DNA of 64,000 nt from CAWAMD01 sp963783045 (lineage in GTDB: Bacteria > Actinomycetota > Nitriliruptoria > Nitriliruptorales > Nitriliruptoraceae), in assembly GCA_963783045.1 (NCBI GenBank), contig CAWAMD010000005.1:1488001-1552000 (forward strand), in the 5' to 3' direction. The position numbers and the translations under genes were made by a program. How positions within the stretch are numbered: the stretch's first letter is position 1; every line of letters begins with the position of its first letter. Shown here piece by piece: positions 18,122-25,437 of the stretch. The notes beneath the pieces were generated by a model. The model was not told the DNA's origin and searched no databases. It saw only the letters and a list, made by a program, of their open reading frames with translations.

Positions 18122-18752
18122 CCGCGGGCCCCGTTTCGTCGGCACCCTCGACGGCACCGACGCCTTCATCGCCCTGGTCGTCAGCGGATCGAACGCGGCG
18201 GTGTACGCCTGTGACGGCGACGGCTGGATCGCCGAGTACTTCTGGGGGCCGACCGACGACGACGCCGCGGTCGTGCTGGACAACGCCACCGGGGGCAGCG
18301 TGCGCGCCGAGCGCGTGGACGACACGTTCACCGGCACGCTCACCTTCGCCGACGGCGCGGAGCACGGCTTCACGACCGAACGCGCCGTCGGCGACGCCGG
18401 GATGTACCTCGTCGTCGGGGAGCAGGCCGTGGCCGCCAACGTCTCCGCCGGGTGGATCCTCGCCAACGACGGCTCCGAACGCGGGGCGCTCCGCCGCCGC
18501 GGGAGCTTCCGGGCCACCCCCAAATTCGATCCCGGCGGTCTGGTGCTGAAGGACGAAGGCTTCGCCATGACCAAGCTGGTCATCGGGACGAACAACATCG
18601 TCGCCCCGAACAACATCATCGCCCCGAACAACATCGTGTCCCCCAACAACATCGTGTCCCCGAACAACGTCCTCAGGATCCCGTCCCCAGGCGGACCGAT
18701 CCCGATCCCGTTCCCGAACACCTCGTCGTCGACCGCCACCGGGTCGCGCTGA
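18075..18752 (+). CDS. Hypothetical protein with C-terminal NNI-x-x-P hexapeptide repeats
   Basis: The open frame starts at GTG 18075, inside the DUF2182 gene. A more natural start is ATG 18118 overlapping the DUF2182 stop (ATGA), but that needs one base added in the GGGCCCC at 18126-18132 to enter this frame. The body (about residues 20-135) is a beta-rich domain: GTLDGTDAFIALVVSG, then TFTGTLTFADGAEHGF and GDAGMYLV. The tail carries five tandem units NNIVAP, NNIIAP, NNIVSP, NNIVSP, NNV, then Pro-rich PSPGGPIPIPFP. An internal ATG at 18568 could start a separate 61-residue repeat peptide. No signal peptide is seen. The function is unknown. Confidence 0.6.
   Translation: MSSCSGAASSWQAWHDRGPRFVGTLDGTDAFIALVVSGSNAAVYACDGDGWIAEYFWGPTDDDAAVVLDNATGGSVRAERVDDTFTGTLTFADGAEHGFTTERAVGDAGMYLVVGEQAVAANVSAGWILANDGSERGALRRRGSFRATPKFDPGGLVLKDEGFAMTKLVIGTNNIVAPNNIIAPNNIVSPNNIVSPNNVLRIPSPGGPIPIPFPNTSSSTATGSR
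18591..18671 (+). repeat. 4.5 tandem copies of an 18-bp unit inside a coding region
   Basis: Units start at 18591, 18609, 18627, 18645 and a partial at 18663, each beginning AACAACATC and ending in a C-rich CCCCG or CCCCC. The period of 18 keeps the frame and encodes the hexapeptide NNI(V/I)(A/S)P. Changes between units are mostly conservative (Val/Ile, Ala/Ser), consistent with protein-level selection after duplication. Confidence 0.9.
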
Positions 18753-18856
18753 CCGCCCACCCTCGACCCTGGTGGCGGGACTGGCCTGACCGCTGCCGCA
18801 CCCCGTGCGATCGGCGGGCCGCGTCGCGGGCGGCCCGGCCGGCGGGCCGCTTCCAT

Positions 18857-18884
18857 GGCTCCTGATCGCACGCGATCAGGAGCC
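18857..18884. terminator. 12-bp perfect stem, 4-base loop hairpin
   Basis: GGCTCCTGATCG, loop CACG, CGATCAGGAGCC. It lies about 105 bases after the repeat-protein stop and just before the small ORF upstream of surE. There is no T-run, so it is either a GC-rich, factor-assisted terminator of the DUF1326-DUF2182 operon or a protein-binding dyad. The perfect pairing is directly visible; the role is inferred. Confidence 0.55.
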
Positions 18885-18892
18885 CGTTCGTC

Positions 18893-18958
18893 ATGAAGGT
18901 CACGCACTACCCGCAGTCCTGCCTCGTCCTCGGGCACGGTGGGTCGACCGAGCTGTGA
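18893..18958 (+). CDS. 21-codon ORF overlapping surE, resembling the N-terminus of a metallo-beta-lactamase-fold protein
   Basis: ATG 18893 to TGA 18956 encodes MKVTHYPQSCLVLGHGGSTE plus one residue. The stop overlaps the surE GTG (GTGA at 18955-18958). MKVTHYPQSCLVL closely resembles the first strand of MBL-fold hydrolases (pattern M-x-x-T-x-x-x-x-S-C-x-x-L), but no further domain follows. It is either the stub of a deleted MBL gene or a short coupling leader for surE. There is no strong Shine-Dalgarno sequence (only GGAGC within the hairpin). Expression is uncertain. Confidence 0.3.
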   Translation: MKVTHYPQSCLVLGHGGSTEL

Positions 18959-19785
18959 CCTGGACGCTGCTGACGAACGACGACGGCGTCGACAGCCCTG
19001 CCCTGATGCCCTTCGCGCGGGCCCTCGGCGCCGGCGCCGGCGCGACGGACGACGACGCCGTGCGGGTCGTGGTCCCCGACACCGAGCGCAGCTGGATCGG
19101 CAAGGCCATCACGCGCTTCGAGCCGGTGCGCACGTCTCGCGTCGCGCGTGACGGGATCGAGGTGACGACCTGCAGCGGCACCCCGTCCGACGGTGTGCAG
19201 CTCGCCGTCCACACGCTCTTCGAGGCTCCGCCGGCGCTCGTCGTGTCGGGGATCAACCTCGGCTTCAACCACGGTGCCGGGTTCCTGCTCTCGTCGGGCA
19301 CGGTCGGTGCGGCCATGGAGGGCTGGATCGCCGGCGTCCCGGCCGTCGCGTTCTCGACGGGGACGATGACCGACTACGGCGCCTGGCGCCGGCATGCCCG
19401 CTCGCCCGAGGCGGCCGACGACTGGCGCCGGCTGGCGTCGCTGTGCACCGGCCTGCTCGCCGACATCCGCACGTCCGGACTGCTCGGTATCGCGGACGTC
19501 GTCACGGTGAACGTGCCGTTCGACGCGACCGCCGCCACGCCGCGCCGGGTGACCGATCTCGCCCGGGTCGGCTACGACCGGCTCTTCCGCCCGGACGGCA
19601 CCGGTGGGTACGTCCACGACTTCGGCGGGGCGTTCACGCGCTTCGCACCGCTCGAGGGCACCGACGTGGACGCCGGCCAGCACGGATGGATCTCGGTGAC
19701 GCCCCTGCGCATGCCGGGGTCGCCGCCCGTCGGCGACGCCATGCGCCGCGCCCTTCAGGACCCGGACGACGCGGACGGCGCGTGA
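18955..19785 (+). CDS. surE: SurE family 5'-nucleotidase / survival protein
   Basis: 276 residues. It begins WTLLTNDDGVDSPALMPF with the paired Asp of the SurE metal site, then the VSGINLGFNHGAGFLLSSGTVGAAMEG region (Asn and Ser ligands) typical of the family. SurE dephosphorylates nucleoside monophosphates. The GTG start overlaps the stop of a 21-codon ORF, and the stop overlaps the GTG of the downstream lnt gene (GTGA at 19782-19785), so translation is coupled through the three genes. Confidence 0.88.
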   Translation: MTWTLLTNDDGVDSPALMPFARALGAGAGATDDDAVRVVVPDTERSWIGKAITRFEPVRTSRVARDGIEVTTCSGTPSDGVQLAVHTLFEAPPALVVSGINLGFNHGAGFLLSSGTVGAAMEGWIAGVPAVAFSTGTMTDYGAWRRHARSPEAADDWRRLASLCTGLLADIRTSGLLGIADVVTVNVPFDATAATPRRVTDLARVGYDRLFRPDGTGGYVHDFGGAFTRFAPLEGTDVDAGQHGWISVTPLRMPGSPPVGDAMRRALQDPDDADGA

Positions 19786-21290
19786 GCCCGTCACGGTCCG
19801 GTCACCTGCCGGTCCGCCTCGTCGGCGCACTCGCCGCCGGGGCGGCATGGTGGGCCGCGCTGCCGCCCCGCGGCTGGTGGTGGCTCGCACTGGTCGGCGC
19901 GGGCGTGCTCGCGCTCGCGCTGGAGGATGCCCGCTGGCACGGGCGGCTGCTCGTCGGGCTCGTGGCCGGCGTCGCCTACTTCGCCCCGGCCCTGTGGTGG
20001 TCCCGCGCGCTGACGCTGCTCGGGTACGCGCTGGTCGTCCCGCTCGAGGCGCTCGCGCTCGCGGTGGCGCTCGTGCTCGTGCCCCGCCGGCGGGTGCTCC
20101 TGGGCCTGCCGGCGGCGCTGGTCGTGGCGGAGGCGGCGCAGCTGCGGTGGCCGTTCGGCGGGCTCGGCGTGTCGGTGCCGGCGCTGACCCAGGCCAGCGG
20201 GCCGCTCGCCGAGGCGGGAAGCCTCGGCGGCCCGCTGCTCGTGACCGCGCTCGTCGGAGCCGTCGGGGCGGCCGGCGCCGCGTGGCTGCGCGCGGCGCGG
20301 CGTGGCCGTCCGCTCGCCCTCCTCCCGCTGGGCGCGCTCGTGGCCGTCGCGGGGGTCGCCGCCGCCGGGTGGGGCGCCCGGCGCGCCACGACACGGACGA
20401 CCGGCACGCTCGCGGCGGCGGTCGTCCAGGGCGGCCACGCCGCCGGGGACCCGGCGGCCGTCGACGACCTCGTGGCCACGACCCGTCGGCTGCCCGACGA
20501 CGTGCGTCTCGTCCTCTGGCCCGAGGCCACCTTCTGGGTCGAGCGCACCGACGCGACGGATCCGATCCTGGCCCGGGTCGGCGACCTGGCCCGCACACGG
20601 CACGCGACGATCGTCGTCGGTGCCCTGCGCGCGCTCCGGCCCGGCGCCTACGTGAACCTCGCCATCGTGGTCGGGCCCGACGGTGCCGTCGACAACGTCT
20701 ACACGAAGTCGCACCGTGTGCCGTTCGGGGAGTACCTGCCGGCACGCTGGCTGCTGGGCCACGTCGTCGACATGTCACGCATCGGTAACCAGGAGCAGCC
20801 CGGCGACGCCCCCGGCGTGCTGCGGACGCCCCTCGGCCGACTCGGGATCGCGATCTCCTACGAGGCCTGGTTCGCCCGCCATGTGCGCGACGCCGTCGGC
20901 CGCGGGGCCTCCCTCGTCCTGGCCCCCACGAAGGTCGACCACTTCCCCGGCGTCCAGGTGCCGCCACAGGAGGTGGCGACCGTGCGGCTGCGGGCGCTGG
21001 AGACCGGTCGCGCGGTCCTCCTCGTGTCGCAGATGGCGCAGTCGGCCGTCATCAGCCCGAGCGGCGTGGTACGGACGAGGACCCGCTACGGCGAGGACGG
21101 GTCACTGGTGGCCACCGTCCCGCTGCGTGACGGGCGCACGCCCTTCGTCCGCGTCGGCGGCGGACCCGTGCTCGTCCTCGCCGGTCTCCTGCTGCTGGCC
21201 GGCTGGTGGGACGACCGCGGCACGGCGCTGCCGGCGCTCGACGAGCCAGGCGCCGGCGAGCGCGAGGAGCGCCACGGCGGTCACCGGTAG
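19782..21290 (+). CDS. lnt: Apolipoprotein N-acyltransferase homologue (copy 1), active-site Cys replaced by Ser
   Basis: 502 residues: about six N-terminal helices, a nitrilase-type CN-hydrolase domain (about residues 215-470), and a final helix (GPVLVLAGLLLLAGWW). Residues at the Lnt catalytic positions are Glu248 (LWPEAT), Lys309 (TKSHRVPFGEY) and Ser359 (GIAISYEAWF), where E. coli Lnt has Cys. As I recall, mycobacterial Lnt also has Ser here and is functional, so activity cannot be excluded. The expected reaction is N-acylation of the lipoprotein amino-terminal Cys at the membrane. The start overlaps surE. The last 189 bases lie antisense to copy 2. Confidence 0.82.
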   Translation: MSPSRSGHLPVRLVGALAAGAAWWAALPPRGWWWLALVGAGVLALALEDARWHGRLLVGLVAGVAYFAPALWWSRALTLLGYALVVPLEALALAVALVLVPRRRVLLGLPAALVVAEAAQLRWPFGGLGVSVPALTQASGPLAEAGSLGGPLLVTALVGAVGAAGAAWLRAARRGRPLALLPLGALVAVAGVAAAGWGARRATTRTTGTLAAAVVQGGHAAGDPAAVDDLVATTRRLPDDVRLVLWPEATFWVERTDATDPILARVGDLARTRHATIVVGALRALRPGAYVNLAIVVGPDGAVDNVYTKSHRVPFGEYLPARWLLGHVVDMSRIGNQEQPGDAPGVLRTPLGRLGIAISYEAWFARHVRDAVGRGASLVLAPTKVDHFPGVQVPPQEVATVRLRALETGRAVLLVSQMAQSAVISPSGVVRTRTRYGEDGSLVATVPLRDGRTPFVRVGGGPVLVLAGLLLLAGWWDDRGTALPALDEPGAGEREERHGGHR

Positions 21291-22670
21291 GCCGCCGGCC
21301 ACGTCGAACGGCGTCTCGCCGGCCCGCAGCGCCACGGTGCGGCTGAGCACCGCCGGCTGGTCGCCGAGCGGGGTGCGGCCGAGGACGTTGCCGGCCGGGT
21401 CGATGACCGTCGAGAAGCCGGTGGGCGACACCTGCACCACGAACCGGCCGGTCTCGATCGCGCGGAGCCGGGACGCCGCGAGCTCGTAGGCCGGGACCTG
21501 CCCGCCCGTGAACGAGGACGTGCTCGTCGGCACCAGCACGATCTGCGCGCCCCGTGCCACGGTGGCGCGCACCCGCCGGGGGAAGAACACCTCGAAGGAG
21601 ATCACGACCCCGACCGTGCCGGCCGGCGTGGTCAGGACGCCCGGTTCGTGGCCCGGCACCATGTCGGACGGGACGAGGGAGAGGTCGACCACGTGCCCGA
21701 GCCAGCTGCGACCCGGGACGTACTCGGCGAACGGGACCCCGTGGACCTTGTCGTAGCGTCCGGCGATGCGCCCGTCCGGGGCGATCGCAATCGCGGCGTT
21801 CGCGAACCGGTCGTCGGGCTGCGACGCCGACACGCCGACGACGACCGTGGCGCCGAGCTCGCGGGCGAGCGACTCGAGCTCGTGGACCTTGTCGGCGTCG
21901 GCCAACGGCGCGTCGACGTGGGCGGTCGACTCGGGCAGCAGGACCAGGTCGGTGCCGTCCGGGACGCGACGCGCCGCGGCCAGCTGCAGCTGGTAGGAGC
22001 GCTCGTACGGGGTGGCGTCGATGCCGCGGTTGCCGCCGCCCTGCACGGCGGCGACCCGCACCGGACGCACCGGGTGGCCGTCCGGTGCGTACACACCCGC
22101 CAGCGCCGTACCGACGACCGCCACGACCGCGACACCGGCCACGACCCACTGCCGGCGCACCAGCGCGGCCAGCGCCAGGGCGCCGACGGCCACGGCCCCG
22201 ACGAGGGCGAGCTCGCCACCGAGCCGCGCGACGGGAGCCAGCGGACCGGCGATCTGTCCGAACGCGATCCCGATCCCCGGCAGGCCGCCGAAGGGCCAGC
22301 GCGACTTCAGCACGCTGACCAGGACGAACGCCGCGGGCGCACCGACCACGGCCGCGCGGCCGGGGGGCGTGACGACGCCGACGAGGAGGAACAGCAGCGC
22401 GAGGACGAGCGCCGCGACGGCCTCCGCCACGGTCACGAGGATCGGCGCCCCGACGGCCCAGATGAACGCGAAGGCGGTGATGAACAGCGCCACCCCGCCG
22501 AGGAACCCGAGGGCCGCCCGGCGGCGCAGCGGCTGGTCCTGCAGCGCCAGGAAGAGCAGCGCGAGCCCGACCGGGCCGAGCGGCCACCAGCTGCGGGGCG
22601 GGAAGGACAGGGCGATGAGCACGCCGCCGACGACGGCGAGCAGCCAGACCGGTACGCGCGTGGAGACCAT
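21102..22670 (-). CDS. lnt: Apolipoprotein N-acyltransferase homologue (copy 2), active-site Cys replaced by Ser
   Basis: 522 residues with the same layout as the convergent copy: helices, CN-hydrolase domain and a terminal helix (PVTAVALLALAGAWLVE). Catalytic positions are Glu (LLPESTAHVD), Lys (YDKVHGVPFAEY) and Ser358 in VVISFEVFFP. The last 45 residues after the final helix are hydrophilic (PAGQQQETGEDEHGSAADAD) and exist only because the frame reads through the 3' end of copy 1 on the other strand. The two copies share local sequence such as WPFGGL and LRA(I/L)ETGR, so they are paralogues. ATG 22670 is the start. Confidence 0.82.
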   Translation of the reverse strand: MVSTRVPVWLLAVVGGVLIALSFPPRSWWPLGPVGLALLFLALQDQPLRRRAALGFLGGVALFITAFAFIWAVGAPILVTVAEAVAALVLALLFLLVGVVTPPGRAAVVGAPAAFVLVSVLKSRWPFGGLPGIGIAFGQIAGPLAPVARLGGELALVGAVAVGALALAALVRRQWVVAGVAVVAVVGTALAGVYAPDGHPVRPVRVAAVQGGGNRGIDATPYERSYQLQLAAARRVPDGTDLVLLPESTAHVDAPLADADKVHELESLARELGATVVVGVSASQPDDRFANAAIAIAPDGRIAGRYDKVHGVPFAEYVPGRSWLGHVVDLSLVPSDMVPGHEPGVLTTPAGTVGVVISFEVFFPRRVRATVARGAQIVLVPTSTSSFTGGQVPAYELAASRLRAIETGRFVVQVSPTGFSTVIDPAGNVLGRTPLGDQPAVLSRTVALRAGETPFDVAGGLPVTAVALLALAGAWLVERRQRRAAVVPPAGQQQETGEDEHGSAADADEGRAPVTQRDGGHQ

Positions 22671-22792
22671 CAGCGCCAGTCAAGCGGTCCGCGGCGCCCC
22701 GCGGCCGAACGGGGCTGTCCGCCCGACCGTGCCGCGGCGCCTTCGTGGGCGGTTCACCTATCCTGCGGGCACGGGCGACGGGAGGACGGGTC

Positions 22793-23437
22793 ATGGACCT
22801 CACCGACGAGGGGCAGCGCACGCTCGGGTGCCTCATCGAGAAGGAGCTTGCGACCCCGCAGCAGTACCCGCTGTCCATCAACGCCCTGCAGGCCGCGGTC
22901 AACCAGCGCAACAACCGCGACCCGGTCGTCGACTGGGACGAGGACGCCGTGCGGGCCGGCATCGAGGACCTCAAGCGCAACGAGCTCGTGAAGGCCGTCT
23001 ACGCCCGGGGCAGCCGAACCCCGAAGTTCGCCCACCGCGCCGCCGAGCAGCTCGACCTCGACGAGGCCCAGCTGGCGGTGCTGTCCGTGCTGCTGCTGCG
23101 CGGCCCGCAGACCCCCGGGGAGCTGCGGGTCCGCACCGAGCGGCTCCACGCCTTCGCCTCGATCGAGGAGGTCGACGCCACCCTCTCACGGCTGGCCGAC
23201 CACCCGCTGCTGACCATGGTGACCGTCATCCCCCGCCAGCCGGGCCAGAAGGAGGCCCGCTACGCCCACCTGCTCGGAGGCGACGACCCGCTCGACACCG
23301 CGACGGCGTCCGCCCACGACGACGACGCCGTCGACGCCCTGCGCGCCGAGGTCGAGGCGCTGCAGGCCGAGCTGGAGGGGCTGCGCGCCGAGGTGACCCG
23401 GCTGCGGCGCGAGGTCGGGGCGATCACCGGCGGGTGA
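22793..23437 (+). CDS. YceH / DUF480 family protein
   Basis: 214 residues from ATG 22793, preceded by GGGAGG. LTDEGQRTLGCLIEKELATP and PQQYPLSINALQAAVNQRNN are the DUF480 signature, followed by paired winged-helix-like repeats (LLLRGPQTPGELRVRTERLH). The C-terminal 45 residues form a leucine/arginine/glutamate coiled coil (ALRAEVEALQAELEGLRAEV). The function is unknown across bacteria; a DNA- or RNA-binding role is often assumed because of the winged helices. It diverges from lnt copy 2. Confidence 0.88.
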   Translation: MDLTDEGQRTLGCLIEKELATPQQYPLSINALQAAVNQRNNRDPVVDWDEDAVRAGIEDLKRNELVKAVYARGSRTPKFAHRAAEQLDLDEAQLAVLSVLLLRGPQTPGELRVRTERLHAFASIEEVDATLSRLADHPLLTMVTVIPRQPGQKEARYAHLLGGDDPLDTATASAHDDDAVDALRAEVEALQAELEGLRAEVTRLRREVGAITGG

Positions 23438-23506
23438 CGTGACGGGGTGCCCTCCCGCGCGCGTCCCGTTCGTGGTAGCACGGACACTGGCATGCAGGAG
23501 GTGGCG

Positions 23507-24298
23507 ATGCAGCAGGTCCGAGGGGTGATCTGCGACGTCGACGGGGTGCTGCTCGTGGACGGCGCCCCGGCCCCCGGCGCGGACCGGGCGCTGCGACGCC
23601 TCCGCGAGGCCGGGCTCGGCGTCGTGCTGCTCACGAACATCACGTCGCGCCGTGCCGGGGAGGTCGCCCGCCACCTGCGCGACCGCGGGCTCGACGTGGC
23701 CGACGACGACGTGGTCACGGCGACGATGCTGACCGGCGAGCACCTGCGTCGGGAGCACCGCGGGGCCCGCTGCCTCGTCCTGAACGCCGGCTCGGGCACG
23801 GCCGACCTCGGCGACGTCGTCCGGGTGGACAGCGACCCCGAGGTCGTCGTGGTCGGCAGCCCGGGACCGGGTGCGTTCACCTGGGAGCGGCTGAGCTGCG
23901 CGTACCGGGCCGTGCTCGACGGGGCACCGCTCGTCGCGATGCACCGCAGCCTCGGCTTCCACACGGCCGAGGGGATGGTGCTCGACGGCGGCGCCTACGT
24001 CACCGGGCTCGAGCATGCGACGGCCACACCGGCGACCGTGGTCGGCAAGCCGTCACCCGACGCCTTCCGGCGGACGGCCGAGCGGATCGGGCTCGCACCG
24101 GAGCATGTCGCGATGGTCGGCGACCGGCTGCGGGTCGATGTGCTGCCGGCCCAGGAGGTCGGGATGCTCGGCGTGCTCGTCGACGCCCAGCGGCGGATGG
24201 ACGCTAACCGGCTCGCGGACACGGTGGCGCCCGACGAGGGCCTCCCCCAGCGTGTGATCGAGTCGATCACCGAGCTGCCCGACCTCCTCGGCTGCTGA
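23507..24298 (+). CDS. HAD-IIA family phosphatase (NagD-like)
   Basis: 263 residues from ATG 23507, chosen over ATG 23492 because AGGAGG (23496-23501) sits five bases before it. Motif I is VICDVDGVLLVDG, motif II LLTNITSRR, motif III Lys in VVGKPSPDAFRRTAER, and motif IV AMVGDRLRVDVLPAQEVGM. These define a NagD/LHPP-type HAD phosphatase with a class IIA cap. The substrate is unknown. It lies 69 bases after the DUF480 gene on the same strand. Confidence 0.87.
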   Translation: MQQVRGVICDVDGVLLVDGAPAPGADRALRRLREAGLGVVLLTNITSRRAGEVARHLRDRGLDVADDDVVTATMLTGEHLRREHRGARCLVLNAGSGTADLGDVVRVDSDPEVVVVGSPGPGAFTWERLSCAYRAVLDGAPLVAMHRSLGFHTAEGMVLDGGAYVTGLEHATATPATVVGKPSPDAFRRTAERIGLAPEHVAMVGDRLRVDVLPAQEVGMLGVLVDAQRRMDANRLADTVAPDEGLPQRVIESITELPDLLGC

Positions 24299-24299
24299 C

Positions 24300-24346
24300 A
24301 TACGTGCGCGGTTATCCCGCTGACGTCGGTACAGCGCCGCACGTAT
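24300..24346. terminator. Inverted repeat ATACGTGCG / CGCACGTAT between convergent genes
   Basis: Nine-base perfect arms (24300-24308 and 24338-24346) separated by 29 bases, starting two bases after the HAD gene stop. It lies between that gene and the convergent gene ending at 24440. A shared terminator is the simplest reading; there is no T-run. Confidence 0.4.
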
Positions 24347-24439
24347 CTCGCGGAGCGGTCTGCACGCCATCCGGAGCCGCTCGCGCGCACGCTCGGGGGC
24401 GTGCTGGTCGGCCTGTTCGGCCGTCGCCTGCCAGGGTCG

Positions 24440-24838
24440 TCAGCCGACGCGGGCGAGGCGCTCCTGGAGGCGGGCGACGAAGGCCGCGGGGTCCGCGACG
24501 GTCACGGTCAGCCCCGGATGCAGGTCCACCTTCTGTCCGAGCACTCCTGCGACGGGCTCGTGGAAGCGGATGCAGGCGCCGGCCTCGGTGTTCGAACCGA
24601 ACGTGAGCCCGCGGTCCGCGACGGAGACCCGTACGCCGATCGCCTTGAACCAGCGGAAGTCGCGGCTCACCTCGGTCCCCGCCACGTTGGACAGCGGGGT
24701 GTCGACGGTCCAGCGGCCGAAGCGGGCCACGAGCCGGTCGTCGTCGGTCAGCACGACGGCGTCGCGGTCCGGCCGGACCCCGAGCAGCCGCAACAACGGA
24801 CGGAAGCGTGGCTCGAACGCGTAGGGGAAGCGATCCAT
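24440..24838 (-). CDS. Conserved hypothetical protein cotranscribed with carD
   Basis: 132 residues (MDRFPYAFEPRFRPLLRLLG). The pattern resembles a small beta-barrel/PH-like fold: alternating strands with DDRLVARFGRWTVDTPLSNV and GLTFGSNTEAGACIRFHEPV, ending in a helix AAFVARLQERLARVG. No catalytic motif is seen. The start lies one base after the carD stop, so the two are almost certainly cotranscribed and coupled. Similar unnamed proteins occur widely in actinobacteria, from general knowledge. Confidence 0.65.
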   Translation of the reverse strand: MDRFPYAFEPRFRPLLRLLGVRPDRDAVVLTDDDRLVARFGRWTVDTPLSNVAGTEVSRDFRWFKAIGVRVSVADRGLTFGSNTEAGACIRFHEPVAGVLGQKVDLHPGLTVTVADPAAFVARLQERLARVG

Positions 24839-24839
24839 G

Positions 24840-25325
24840 TCAGCGCGCCGCCAGTGCCGCGTCGATCATGTCCTCGACCTCGTCCTCTTCCTTGTCGAGG
24901 GCCGCGCTCAGCTCGCCGATGAGACGACCGCGGGCCTTGTCGTAGAGGACGCTGTCGGAGGTGGAGAGCCCACGCTCCTCGTCGCGGACGTAGAGGTCCC
25001 GCACCGCGGCGGCCACCTCGCGGACGTCGCCGGAGTTGAGCCGCGACTCGTTGCGGGCGTGCTGCTTGCGCCACGTCGCGTCGGACGACGCCGCGTCCTC
25101 ACCGAGCACGGCGAGCACGTCGCCGACGTCCCCGGCGTCGATGACCGTGCGGACCCCCATCTCCTCGCACAGGTCGACGGGGACGCGCAGGGTGAGATGG
25201 TCCTTCGGCCGAGCGAGGACGATGTAGCTGATCCGTTCCCCGTCGATCTCGCGTGTCTCGACGTCGGAGACGGTCGCGACGCCGTGCTGTGGATGGACGA
25301 CGGTCTGTCCGACGGTGAGGTCCAT
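24840..25325 (-). CDS. carD: CarD family RNA polymerase-binding transcription factor
   Basis: 161 residues. The N-terminal Tudor-like RNAP interaction domain starts DLTVGQTVVHPQHGVATVSD and includes ISYIVLARPKDHLTLRVPVD. The C-terminal helical domain has ATWRKQHARNESRLNSGD with the Trp that wedges into the promoter minor groove in studied CarD proteins, then VLYDKARGRLIGELSAALD. It stabilises open complexes at the beta lobe of RNA polymerase and is usually essential in actinobacteria. The length is standard. ATG 25325 starts the gene. Confidence 0.92.
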   Translation of the reverse strand: MDLTVGQTVVHPQHGVATVSDVETREIDGERISYIVLARPKDHLTLRVPVDLCEEMGVRTVIDAGDVGDVLAVLGEDAASSDATWRKQHARNESRLNSGDVREVAAAVRDLYVRDEERGLSTSDSVLYDKARGRLIGELSAALDKEEDEVEDMIDAALAAR

Positions 25326-25437
25326 GGCACTCCCGGAGGTCGATGGACACGGGTTGGGGGACGTGGGCGGGGGGGTACGGGCGGACACACGGCCGCCATC
25401 TGTCAGCGTAGACCGTCGGCGCCGTCGGGGTCGTCCC

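Noticed and set aside
18591..18671. Possible CRISPR-like or regulatory DNA repeat
   Set aside because: The 18-bp units are directly contiguous with no spacers, preserve frame and vary conservatively at the protein level, so they are coding tandem repeats.
16631..18937. A 768-codon open frame on the minus strand opposite DUF1326, DUF2182 and the repeat protein
   Set aside because: It is antisense to recognised families and rich in Arg, Gly and His without domain structure.
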